From positions 1 to 11,367 of the forward strand of contig CAZKDV010000080.1 of NCBI GenBank assembly GCA_964551645.1: 11,367 bases of DNA. The letters run 5' to 3'. Numbering within the stretch: the first letter of the stretch is position 1; each line of letters starts with the position of its first letter. This DNA comes from CAZKDV01 sp964551645 (lineage in GTDB: Bacteria; Bacteroidota; Bacteroidia; Bacteroidales; DTU049). This document shows, piece by piece, positions 1-6,349 of this stretch. The notes beneath the pieces were generated by a model. It saw only the letters and a program-made list of their open reading frames with translations. It ran no database searches and had not been told where the DNA came from. The translations under genes and the position numbers were made by a program.

Positions 1-94
1 CGCCACCTTCTTTTTGCATCATAATTTTCGTTTGAGCAAACACACTACTTGAAAACGTTACAAGTAGGAAAATCCATAAAATTTGTTTCTTCAT
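1..94 (-). CDS. N-terminus of a secreted protein, possibly retropepsin-like (partial)
   Basis: An ATG at 92-94 on the minus strand opens a frame that stays open to the window edge (31 codons). The translation begins MKKQILWIFLLVTFSSSVFA, a clear Sec signal peptide with a probable cut after FA, before QTK. After it comes KIMMQKEGG. That short stretch resembles the start of Bacteroidota retropepsin-like aspartic proteases, where a K-x-x-K/Q-EGG segment precedes the first strand and the DTGA active site. The catalytic motif lies outside the window, so the family is a guess; export is well supported. A matching promoter sits at 174-203, leaving a 5' leader of about 75 nt. The gene is divergent from the recombinase at 345. 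Confidence 0.7.
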   Translation of the reverse strand, partial: MKKQILWIFLLVTFSSSVFAQTKIMMQKEGG

Positions 95-173
95 TTTTTT
101 AATTATTTGTTGCCTACTCTTTAATTCTCCGTTTTCGGCTTTCCCGGATTTTTTCAAAATTACACACAACGCG

Positions 174-203
174 CAAATATACGAACTATTCTCCCAAAAA
201 CAA
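174..203 (-). promoter_or_regulatory. Bacteroidota-type promoter for the gene leaving at position 1
   Basis: On the minus strand TATATTTG (181 down to 174) matches the Bacteroidota -7 consensus TAnnTTTG. TTG (203 down to 201) lies exactly 19 nt upstream, the usual spacing of the -33 element. The predicted transcript would start near 168-170 and reach the ATG at 94. Confidence 0.5.
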
Positions 204-285
204 TACATATATTAAAATAATCATAATAAATTGACATTCAAAGCATAAAATAAAAATATTGTTACGCAATACAGATTATTTTAAT

Positions 286-293
286 TACTTTTG
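286..293 (+). promoter_or_regulatory. Probable -7 box for the recombinase gene
   Basis: TACTTTTG matches TAnnTTTG about 52 nt before the ATG at 345. No -33 element is found at the ideal distance; the nearest TTG (259-261) is 24 nt upstream, which is long. This AT-rich sequence could give such a box by chance. Confidence 0.3.
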
Positions 294-344
294 CAAGGAA
301 AGATTGATAAAATGGCTATTTTTCACATATAAAAAAAGCGTAGT

Positions 345-1415
345 ATGGATTTCACTGATAAAAGATACAGTTTTGAGATTGGAGAGCATCAAGGCAAAAA
401 GGTAATTTGGATTCGTTTTGAGAAAGATAGTCAACTGATTGCTTATCTTCGTTCGCAGGTTAAAGCAAGGTGGTCGGCCTCGCAAAAGGCTTGGTATTTG
501 ACGGATAACCGCCATCATCGCCATCTTTTTGGTATGGAAATCGCAATAGTGGGCAAGGAGGTGTTGAATAAAATACATATCGTCAATTTACCCGCTTTCA
601 ATCGCTTTCAGGAGCAATTGCAGTTGAAGGCGTACAGCGAAAATACATTGCGGACTTATTCCATCGAATTTGCTCAATTGCTCTATGTGTTAAAATCTTA
701 TCCAGTGGATAATTTGACACCCGAAAAACTGAGGAGTTATTTTCTGTACTGCATCCAAGAGCTAAAATTATCAGAAAGCGAAATCCACAGCCGGATAAAT
801 GCCGTAAAATTTTATTTCGAACAAGTGCTGCACCGCGAACGAATGTTTTTTGATATTCCACGTCCTAAAAAAGCGCAGACACTGCCTAAAATGCTAAACA
901 AAAACGAAATACAGCAAATACTGAACGCTGTCGAGAATAAAAAACATAGGCTTATGCTGAAATTGTGCTACGGCATGGGCTTGCGGGTAAGTGAGTTAGT
1001 CGGGCTGAAAGTTACGGATATCGACAGTAGCGTGATGCTGGTGTGCATAGAGCAGGCAAAGGGCAAAAAAGACCGTGTCGTAACCCTGCCACAGTCGGTA
1101 TTGGATGAACTGCGGGCATATTATTTGGAATACCGTCCGAAAATCTATCTTTTTGAAGGACAGTACGGCGGACAATATTCTATCCGTAGCGTGCAGGCTG
1201 TTTTCAAATCTGCCATGCTCAAAGCTGGCATCAACAAACGGATAGGCATCCACGGTTTGCGCCACAGCTACGCCACGCATCTGCTCGAAACGGGAACTGA
1301 TATCCGTATCATTCAGGAACTTCTGGGGCATAATTCCATCAAAACAACCGAGATTTACACGCATGTAACGAATATTTCAAAATCCAAAATCAAAAGTCCG
1401 TTAGATTTTATGTGA
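345..1415 (+). CDS. Tyrosine recombinase/integrase (Xer/IntI-like) with extra N-terminal domain
   Basis: This 356-residue site-specific recombinase should cut and rejoin DNA through a 3'-phosphotyrosine intermediate. Residues about 1-75 form an extra domain containing ARWSASQKAWYL (41-52). Residues about 80-165 are the SAM-like core-binding domain, and 180-350 the catalytic domain. The catalytic set is complete: Arg214 in GLRVSEL, a beta-hairpin Lys (Lys239 or Lys241/242), His303 and Arg306 in HGLRH, His329 in LLGHN, and nucleophile Tyr338 in TTEIYTHV. The C-terminus (KSPLDFM) resembles that of integron integrases, but the IntI-specific insertion between the Lys hairpin and the HxxR box is absent, so it is not called IntI. 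It is longer than XerC/D (about 300) because of the N-terminal domain. It stands alone, with no excisionase, transposon partner or attC array nearby. Its base composition is visibly GC-richer than the B12 genes after it, compatible with transfer. It is probably active; its target site is unknown. Confidence 0.9.
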   Translation: MDFTDKRYSFEIGEHQGKKVIWIRFEKDSQLIAYLRSQVKARWSASQKAWYLTDNRHHRHLFGMEIAIVGKEVLNKIHIVNLPAFNRFQEQLQLKAYSENTLRTYSIEFAQLLYVLKSYPVDNLTPEKLRSYFLYCIQELKLSESEIHSRINAVKFYFEQVLHRERMFFDIPRPKKAQTLPKMLNKNEIQQILNAVENKKHRLMLKLCYGMGLRVSELVGLKVTDIDSSVMLVCIEQAKGKKDRVVTLPQSVLDELRAYYLEYRPKIYLFEGQYGGQYSIRSVQAVFKSAMLKAGINKRIGIHGLRHSYATHLLETGTDIRIIQELLGHNSIKTTEIYTHVTNISKSKIKSPLDFM

Positions 1416-1550
1416 ACAATCAATTACTTTAATTATTAGTTTTTTAATTCTATATGCTTTATGTAGTATTACTAAAAACATACGACAGCTATAATCTAAA
1501 CTAAACCACAATAAACTTCAAGTTTTCATGTGCTTCTTAAAATAAATTCG

Positions 1551-1568
1551 CAGTTTTGAATAAAACTG
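1551..1568 (+). terminator. Hairpin, possible terminator after the recombinase gene
   Basis: CAGTTTT (1551-1557), loop GAAT, AAAACTG (1562-1568): a perfect 7-bp inverted repeat. It is followed by TTTG rather than a long T run and lies 136 nt past the stop codon. If it ends transcription at all it is weak; the symmetrical sequence would also work from the other strand. Confidence 0.25.
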
Positions 1569-1590
1569 TTTGTGGTTTCTATCTGTTTGA

Positions 1591-1713
1591 ATAATAGCTT
1601 GATGCGAGAGTTTAATTTAAGAGGATAACAACTTTTATTTATTTTTTCTAAATGCACAATGAGTTAAGTTAAAATAGCTTTTTGATAAGGTTTTGTTGTG
1701 ATAATGGCTTGAT
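1591..1713. repeat. Imperfect 13-nt direct repeat
   Basis: ATAATAGCTTGAT at 1591-1603 and ATAATGGCTTGAT at 1701-1713 differ at one base and lie 110 bp apart. The copies sit between a recombinase gene and a riboswitch promoter. Chance similarity in AT-rich DNA is possible. Confidence 0.35.
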
Positions 1714-1745
1714 TTATAGCGATTTATGTTTTTTCTGTAAAAAAG

Positions 1746-1774
1746 TTGTATATGTGAATAAAAGTGTATATTTG
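1746..1774 (+). promoter_or_regulatory. Promoter of the cobalamin uptake unit
   Basis: TTG (1746-1748) and TATATTTG (1767-1774) match the Bacteroidota -33 and -7 (TAnnTTTG) elements with an 18-nt spacer. Transcription would begin about 5-7 nt after the -7 box, near 1779-1781. That is exactly where the 5' strand of riboswitch helix P1 begins, so the promoter and RNA calls support each other. Confidence 0.6.
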
Positions 1775-1778
1775 CAAA

Positions 1779-1941
1779 CATATTTGGTTCACCTTTGTGA
1801 TGAAAAGGGAATTTGGTGAAAATCCAAAACTATCCCCGTAGCTGTGAGTTCTTTAAAGGGTCAATCAACAAAACCACTGTTTGCATCAAGTGAATGGGAA
1901 GGTGATTGAGCTAGAACAAGTCAGAAGACCTGCCAAGTATG
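1779..1941 (+). ncRNA. Cobalamin (adenosylcobalamin-class) riboswitch
   Basis: This is a B12-sensing aptamer in the leader of the BtuB-like gene. The conserved blocks occur in the family order: GGTTC (1786-1790), GGGAA (1808-1812), GGTGAAAATCC (1815-1825), TATCCCCGTAGCTGT (1831-1845), CCACTGT (1874-1880), ATGGGAAGG (1894-1902) and AGTCAGAAGACCTGCC (1919-1934). Helix P1 can be drawn as 1779-1788 with 1932-1941: ten continuous pairs, two of them G-U. CTA/TAG flanking TCCCCG looks like P5 with loop L5. Just downstream, a small hairpin with a GGGC loop (1954-1970) could supply the L13 partner. Cobalamin binding should reduce expression of the receptor and lipoprotein downstream. Confidence 0.93.
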
Positions 1942-2033
1942 AATATAGAATTAACTTTCGGGCGAAAAGTATAAGGATTCACACTCTTATTTTATTTTTC
2001 CAGAAGGTTTTTGTTGTAAAAAATGATTTTTTT
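1942..2033 (+). promoter_or_regulatory. Riboswitch expression platform / btuB leader
   Basis: Two local structures are visible. Hairpin A pairs ACTTTC (1954-1959) with GAAAAGT (1964-1970, one bulged A), loop GGGC. CGGG (1959-1962) can pair with CCCG in the presumed L5 loop (1835-1838), the expected kissing-loop arrangement. Hairpin B pairs ATAAGG (1971-1976) with TCTTAT (1985-1990, one G-U pair) and is followed by TTTATTTTT (1991-1999); it is terminator-like but weak. The best Shine-Dalgarno-like match, AGAAGG (2002-2007), is too far from the ATG at 2034 to be convincing. Whether control acts on transcription or translation cannot be decided by eye. Confidence 0.45.
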
Positions 2034-4025
2034 ATGAATCGTTTGTTTGTGTTTTTGTTTGTGAGCTTTCTGGCAGTGCATATTGCTATGGCACAGCAAA
2101 CCAGTGTTGACACTATCACACTTAAAGCTGTAACGATAACTTCACAAAAGATGAAGGAAAGCGATGTGTCGGCAAGTCCAATGCAGTCAATTAGGATTGA
2201 TGAAATTCAGCGTATTTCGGGTTTAGATGTTTCTGATGCAGTTCGCTTGTTTTCGGGTATAGCCTTGAAAGATTATGGCGGAGTGGGGGGCATGAAAACT
2301 GTAATGGTTAGGAGTTTGGGAGCAAATCACACAAGCGTTTTTATTGATGGAGTGAAGATTAATGACATTGCAAGCGGGCAAATTGATTTGGGGAAGATAT
2401 TGTTGTTCAATACAGATGAAATCAGCCTAAACATTGGACATTCGTACAACAAGTGCAAGCCCGCTTCTTACTATTCTTCGGCAAGTGTTATTAGTGTCAG
2501 CTCAGCTATGCCCGATACATCAAAGAAAAACGAATTGCACTTGGGATATAGGCATGGCTCGTGGGGGCTGTCAAATCCTTATTTGTTGGCACATAAGCGA
2601 ATTGGCAAACGCTCAAATCTTGCCTTTGCTGCAAATATGATTAAATCAGATGGCAATTATCCATACAAAGTTACTTATGGCAGTTTGAAAGATAGCGTTT
2701 TGCACAGAGTCAATTCCGACTTGACTTCCTATCAGTTGCACATTAATTTTATTTCAGTTTTTAAAGATAGTTCGCATTTGAGTTTGAAAATTCAATATGA
2801 CGAGGCTGAGAAAGGCTTACCCGGTGCCGTGATGTTATATAATCCGCATTCAAAACAAAGAATGTTTAACAAGGACTTTTTGGCAAATGTCAGATATGAA
2901 AATCACAAATCTCATCGCATTAACTATCTTTTGATCTCCAAGTATGCTCGTAACTTTTTAAACTATAAAGATCCCGATTATTTAAACAATCATGGAGGTA
3001 TAAATAATAAATACACTCAAGAAGAATATTTTTTGTCATCAGCATTTTTAGTTAAAGCCACAAGCAGCTTAAAATTATCGTTAGCTAATGATGTAATGCT
3101 GCAAAAGCTTGTAGCGAGTAATTTGAATGAGTATCCTAAGCCTCAAAGGCTAACAAGTATGCATGTTGTTGCTGCCAGTTATCTTTATGAGGCATTAGAG
3201 CTAAATGCCCATTTGTTAGGAGCTTATATAAACGAAAAGGCTGATATTGCCAACTCAATTCCAACTCGCATGATAGCCGATTATAGTGCTTCGTTGGCGT
3301 ATAAGATAAGCAATTCGCCACATCTTCGTTTGAGGCTTTTGCATTCCAAAAACTTTAGGTTGCCCACTTTTCAGGAGTTGTATTATAGCTTGGTTGGCAA
3401 TAGCAATTTGTTACCCGAAAATGCAAAGCAGTTTAATGTTGGCTTGCTTGGGCAATATGAGTTTGGATTTATTGATTATATGTCCTTCAAAGTTGACTTT
3501 TTTCACAATGAAGTGGACAATAAAATTGTGGCAACTCCAAGCAAAAATCTTTTTGTTTGGTCGATGAGAAATATCGCCAAAGCCCATATTGATGGTGTTG
3601 AATTGCAAGTGTCGGCAAAAACTAAAGAGTATAAAAGTTTTTTACTTTCAGCAAATTTCAACTATACTTATCAGAGCGCCAAAGACATGACCCAAAAAGG
3701 CTCATCAACATACAAGCAACAAATTCCATATATCCCATTTGAAACACTTTCGAGCATGTCAGCCATTAGTTATAAAAAATTGACTTTGGCACACACATTT
3801 GTATTCAATGGGCATTGTTTTGTTTTTGGTGAAAATACTTTCGAAAATATGTTGCCATCGTGGACAACACATGATATAAGCCTGTCTTATACCGTACCGA
3901 TTCACAAAAGTTTTCTAAACATTAAAGCTGAGGTCAGCAATGTTTTCAATCAACAATATGAAATAATTAGAAACTTCCCAATGCAAGGACAATTCTTTGG
4001 ATTAAATATATCAATTAAAATATAA
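2034..4025 (+). CDS. btuB: BtuB-like TonB-dependent outer-membrane cobalamin receptor
   Basis: This 663-residue protein should import cobalamin or other corrinoids across the outer membrane using TonB energy. Residues 1-20 (MNRLFVFLFVSFLAVHIAMA) are a signal peptide. A TonB-box-like stretch (about 26-36, DTITLKAVTIT) follows. The plug domain spans about 45-160 and includes RSLGANHTSVFIDGVKIND. The rest is a beta-barrel ending in the typical NVFNQQYEIIRNFP and a terminal strand. There is no CarboxypepD_reg-like extension, and the length suits compact BtuB-like receptors. An earlier in-frame ATG at 1881 lies inside the riboswitch aptamer and would put 51 residues before the signal peptide, so the ATG at 2034 is preferred. 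The substrate call rests on the riboswitch upstream and the BtuG-like gene 27 bp downstream; by sequence alone only 'TonB-dependent receptor' is certain. Confidence 0.88.
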   Translation: MNRLFVFLFVSFLAVHIAMAQQTSVDTITLKAVTITSQKMKESDVSASPMQSIRIDEIQRISGLDVSDAVRLFSGIALKDYGGVGGMKTVMVRSLGANHTSVFIDGVKINDIASGQIDLGKILLFNTDEISLNIGHSYNKCKPASYYSSASVISVSSAMPDTSKKNELHLGYRHGSWGLSNPYLLAHKRIGKRSNLAFAANMIKSDGNYPYKVTYGSLKDSVLHRVNSDLTSYQLHINFISVFKDSSHLSLKIQYDEAEKGLPGAVMLYNPHSKQRMFNKDFLANVRYENHKSHRINYLLISKYARNFLNYKDPDYLNNHGGINNKYTQEEYFLSSAFLVKATSSLKLSLANDVMLQKLVASNLNEYPKPQRLTSMHVVAASYLYEALELNAHLLGAYINEKADIANSIPTRMIADYSASLAYKISNSPHLRLRLLHSKNFRLPTFQELYYSLVGNSNLLPENAKQFNVGLLGQYEFGFIDYMSFKVDFFHNEVDNKIVATPSKNLFVWSMRNIAKAHIDGVELQVSAKTKEYKSFLLSANFNYTYQSAKDMTQKGSSTYKQQIPYIPFETLSSMSAISYKKLTLAHTFVFNGHCFVFGENTFENMLPSWTTHDISLSYTVPIHKSFLNIKAEVSNVFNQQYEIIRNFPMQGQFFGLNISIKI

Positions 4026-4052
4026 TTACTTAACCTTTAAATTAAAATTAAC

Positions 4053-5180
4053 ATGAATACAAATCAAAACTTAAGGAAAATGAAAAAACAATCAAAAGTG
4101 AAATTCAACATTTTATATGTTGGCAAGCTATTAACCTTAGCTATCATTGTAATGCTACTTTCTTCATGCCAAAAAGAGCCTACCGATCCTCAAAAACCAA
4201 TTATTAACGATGTGCCAAAAGGCGTATTTGTTCTGAATGAAGGTTTGTTCAATATGAACAATGCTTCTTTAACTTTTTACAACTATGACAATTCAACTGC
4301 TGTTACAGACTTTTTCGATTTGAAAAACGGACGAAAATTGGGCGACTCGGGTAATGATATTGCTATTTACGGTAGCAAATTATATATAGTTGTAACTAAT
4401 TCGAGCCAAGTTGAAGTTGTAGATGCTAATACGGGAAAAAGCGTTAAGCAAATCTCGTTTTTTGATGGAGAAACTCCTCGTCAGCCTCGCAACATAGCTT
4501 TCCACGGCAGCAAGGCTTTTGTTTGCTCTTTTGATGGAACACTTGCTGTGATTGACACCGCATCTTTGAGCATTGAAAAGTTTACCACTGTTGGAAGAAA
4601 CCCTGATGGAATTGCAGTTGCTAACAATAAAGTGTATGTTTCAAATTCAGGCGGGCTTGATTATCCAAACTATGATAATACGGTATCTGTTGTTGATATC
4701 GCTAGCTTTAAAGAAATTAAGAAAATTGAAGTAGGCTTAAACCCTTACTCTGTACAAACCGATATGCAAGGAAATGTGTATGTTGTTACTCGAGGCAACT
4801 ATGGAGATGTACCAATGAGGCTTCATATCATTGATAGTCAGTCAGATGAGGTGACTCACACTTTCGATAAAGATATTTCAAGCTTTGCAATCAATGATAA
4901 TTGGGCTTATGCCTATTATGCAGATTGGATGTCGGGACAAACTTCAAATATTTTTGTGATTGACCTTAACACTAAGGAAATAGTTAATAATAACTTTATT
5001 ACCGACAATATTGAAATAGATGCCTATTCTATTTATGTTAATGCTGATAATGGCAATGTTTTTGTGAGCGATGTGAGTGGATACACAGGAAATGGCAGAG
5101 TTTATTGTTTTTCTAAAGAAGGTAAATTGAAATATGATTTCGAGGCAGGAATGATTCCTGGCAGTATTGCATTTAAATAA
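4053..5180 (+). CDS. btuG: BtuG-like surface lipoprotein, YncE-type beta-propeller
   Basis: This is a 375-residue lipoprotein. The signal sequence ends in a lipobox, LSSC, with acylated Cys39; KEPTDPQKP follows as a flexible linker. From about 56 on, the protein shows repeated beta-propeller units with motifs such as NDIAIYGSKLYIV, NIAFHGSKAFVCS, PDGIAVANNKVYVSN and YSVQTDMQGNVYVVT, the YncE-like arrangement. In Bacteroidota the propeller lipoprotein encoded beside BtuB is BtuG, a surface protein that binds cobalamin very tightly and passes it to BtuB. Position 27 bp after btuB, under the same riboswitch, supports that role; the binding residues cannot be checked here. The start is uncertain: Met10 (4080) is preceded by AAGGA but only 2 nt away, and either start gives a working lipoprotein signal. 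No inner-membrane btuCD or btuF follows. Confidence 0.82.
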   Translation: MNTNQNLRKMKKQSKVKFNILYVGKLLTLAIIVMLLSSCQKEPTDPQKPIINDVPKGVFVLNEGLFNMNNASLTFYNYDNSTAVTDFFDLKNGRKLGDSGNDIAIYGSKLYIVVTNSSQVEVVDANTGKSVKQISFFDGETPRQPRNIAFHGSKAFVCSFDGTLAVIDTASLSIEKFTTVGRNPDGIAVANNKVYVSNSGGLDYPNYDNTVSVVDIASFKEIKKIEVGLNPYSVQTDMQGNVYVVTRGNYGDVPMRLHIIDSQSDEVTHTFDKDISSFAINDNWAYAYYADWMSGQTSNIFVIDLNTKEIVNNNFITDNIEIDAYSIYVNADNGNVFVSDVSGYTGNGRVYCFSKEGKLKYDFEAGMIPGSIAFK

Positions 5181-5220
5181 TTACGCTATTGTTATAGAGA
5201 AAGTGGGTTTGAGTATCGTA

Positions 5221-5241
5221 TTAAAGGAGTTTATTCCTTAA
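5221..5241. terminator. Possible hairpin in the btuG/FISUMP convergent gap
   Basis: TTAAAGGA and TCCTTAA can form a 7-bp stem with one bulged A and a short loop between two converging genes; it overlaps the stop codon of the minus-strand gene (5231-5233). There is no adjacent long T run, so this is a weak candidate for a two-way terminator. Confidence 0.25.
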
Positions 5242-5932
5242 CACAACGAATGCTCATTCCCACTTTTTTATCAAATTGTTCTAATCTAACTTCGGCTTGT
5301 TGAAAGTTGAGAGTGAAGTATTGTCCTATTTCTGTATCAATTTCTGCTTGTATCCACCAATTACCATTTGCTCCAAAACCTGCAAAACTACCACTTGCTG
5401 AACGATAGCCACTTGGTTGTCCTGTAAAGTTTGATGAATTGCTTGCTCCTTCATTGGGCTTTTCCCAATACCCTGTTCCTGTCTGTTGCAATCCAGTATC
5501 TTTCATTTTGCCACCAGCAACTGAAGCACCTCCAAGTGTGTTTATCAATGTTTGATAATCGTCTTTGTTTGGCACACGCCAACCGGCAGGGCATAGTTTA
5601 TTGGTTTTGACAGCGTACCAATTATACAAGCCTCCAAAATTATCCTTGTGTGCCGTTTCTTGATTATTGAAAAAAGTCATTGCAGGTTTTGTTTGGTTTG
5701 ACCACTCGGTTTTGTCTGTAACAATGTCTATTTCAGTATAGTCTCTAAGGGTTTTTGTTCTCAAATTCTCTTTAGTCCAATACTGCTCCCCAATTTTGAT
5801 AACTTTATAGACATTGCCCTCAATATCAGTAACTGAGGTTATTAGTTTGTCATTATTTTTGTCTTTTTTACAAGCAAAACAAAAAATACAGAACAACGAA
5901 ATTAGAACAATAGATAGTTGAGATTTTTTCAT
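5231..5932 (-). CDS. FISUMP-domain lipoprotein of unknown function
   Basis: This 233-residue protein has an N-terminal hydrophobic segment ending in FACKKDK. Cys21 is a probable lipidation site, although the lipobox is imperfect (Cys at -3). The body matches the Fibrobacter succinogenes major paralogous (FISUMP, TIGR02145) domain. Diagnostic pieces are D-x-EGNVYKVIKIGEQYWTKENL (36-57), GGLYNWYAV (100-108), LCPAGWRVP (113-121) and the ending GMSIRCVKE (225-233). The domain is common, often in many copies, in cell-surface proteins of Bacteroidota and Fibrobacter; no biochemical role is established that I know of. It converges with btuG and lies 94 bp downstream of the HMA gene on the same strand, with a possible promoter of its own. 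There is no evident link to B12 or metal uptake. Confidence 0.85.
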   Translation of the reverse strand: MKKSQLSIVLISLFCIFCFACKKDKNNDKLITSVTDIEGNVYKVIKIGEQYWTKENLRTKTLRDYTEIDIVTDKTEWSNQTKPAMTFFNNQETAHKDNFGGLYNWYAVKTNKLCPAGWRVPNKDDYQTLINTLGGASVAGGKMKDTGLQQTGTGYWEKPNEGASNSSNFTGQPSGYRSASGSFAGFGANGNWWIQAEIDTEIGQYFTLNFQQAEVRLEQFDKKVGMSIRCVKE

Positions 5933-5953
5933 CTTTTTGTAATTTTAATATTT

Positions 5954-5961
5954 CAAAGTTA
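5954..5961 (-). promoter_or_regulatory. Possible -7 box for the FISUMP gene
   Basis: On the minus strand TAACTTTG matches TAnnTTTG 21 nt before the ATG at 5932. No good -33 TTTG lies about 19 nt upstream, so read-through from the metal operon remains possible. Confidence 0.3.
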
Positions 5962-6026
5962 CAAAATTTTCAAATCTGAATTATTAAATGTGAATTTTGA
6001 TTGTTTGAAAAAAGCAAAACTATCAT

Positions 6027-6329
6027 TTATTCTTCTTTAATAACTTTAGCCTTATAGTTGATTTTCTCTAATTCGGCAATAATATTGTCAATATTTGTTT
6101 TTTTATTATTGAATTTTACTTCTACAATGCTTTTAGTATGGTCAGCATTTACTCTTTTTACACCTTTTGAGTATATGAGGGCTTGTTCAACTTTTTGTTC
6201 ACACGAACCGCAGTGCATGTGTGTTGAGAGTATGACTGTAGAAGTGTTATTTTTATTTTTTTGACCATAAACTATTTGAGTAGCTGTAAGAATTAAGATA
6301 AAAATTGTGAATTTGATGATGTTTTTCAT
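6027..6329 (-). CDS. Secreted heavy-metal-associated (HMA) domain protein
   Basis: This is a 100-residue protein. Residues 1-22 are a signal peptide ending YGQ, so the product is expected in the periplasm. Residues about 31-98 are a single HMA fold: strand TVILSTHMHCGSCEQKVEQA with metal-binding Cys40 and Cys43 in MHCGSC, then GVKRVNADHTKSIVEVKF and a C-terminal helix-strand. This fold binds soft metals such as Cu(I), or Hg(II) as in MerP, and hands them on by ligand exchange. The extra His39 directly before the CxxC is a slight departure from the common M-x-C-x-x-C form, where x is often T. The gene begins 20 bp after the TonB receptor stop and is surely co-transcribed with it, suggesting that it takes or buffers the same metal. 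Copper is the likeliest ligand but is inferred. Confidence 0.88.
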   Translation of the reverse strand: MKNIIKFTIFILILTATQIVYGQKNKNNTSTVILSTHMHCGSCEQKVEQALIYSKGVKRVNADHTKSIVEVKFNNKKTNIDNIIAELEKINYKAKVIKEE

Positions 6330-6349
6330 AATTATTAGGTTTTAAGTGT

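Larger units (their letters stand above)
1416..1745. other. AT-rich non-coding stretch between recombinase and B12 unit
   Basis: No credible open frame was seen. It holds a perfect 7-bp hairpin (1551-1568) and an imperfect 13-nt direct repeat (1591-1603 and 1701-1713), described separately. No attC-like imperfect palindrome series, tRNA or IS end was recognised. Confidence 0.6.

Noticed and set aside
345..1415. Integron integrase with an attC cassette array
   Set aside because: The C-terminal SPLD motif is suggestive, but the IntI-specific insertion is missing and no attC-like palindromes or cassette genes follow.
1881..2033. In-frame upstream ATG extending the BtuB-like receptor by 51 residues
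   Set aside because: It lies inside the cobalamin riboswitch aptamer and would bury the signal peptide; the ATG at 2034 starts a normal signal peptide.
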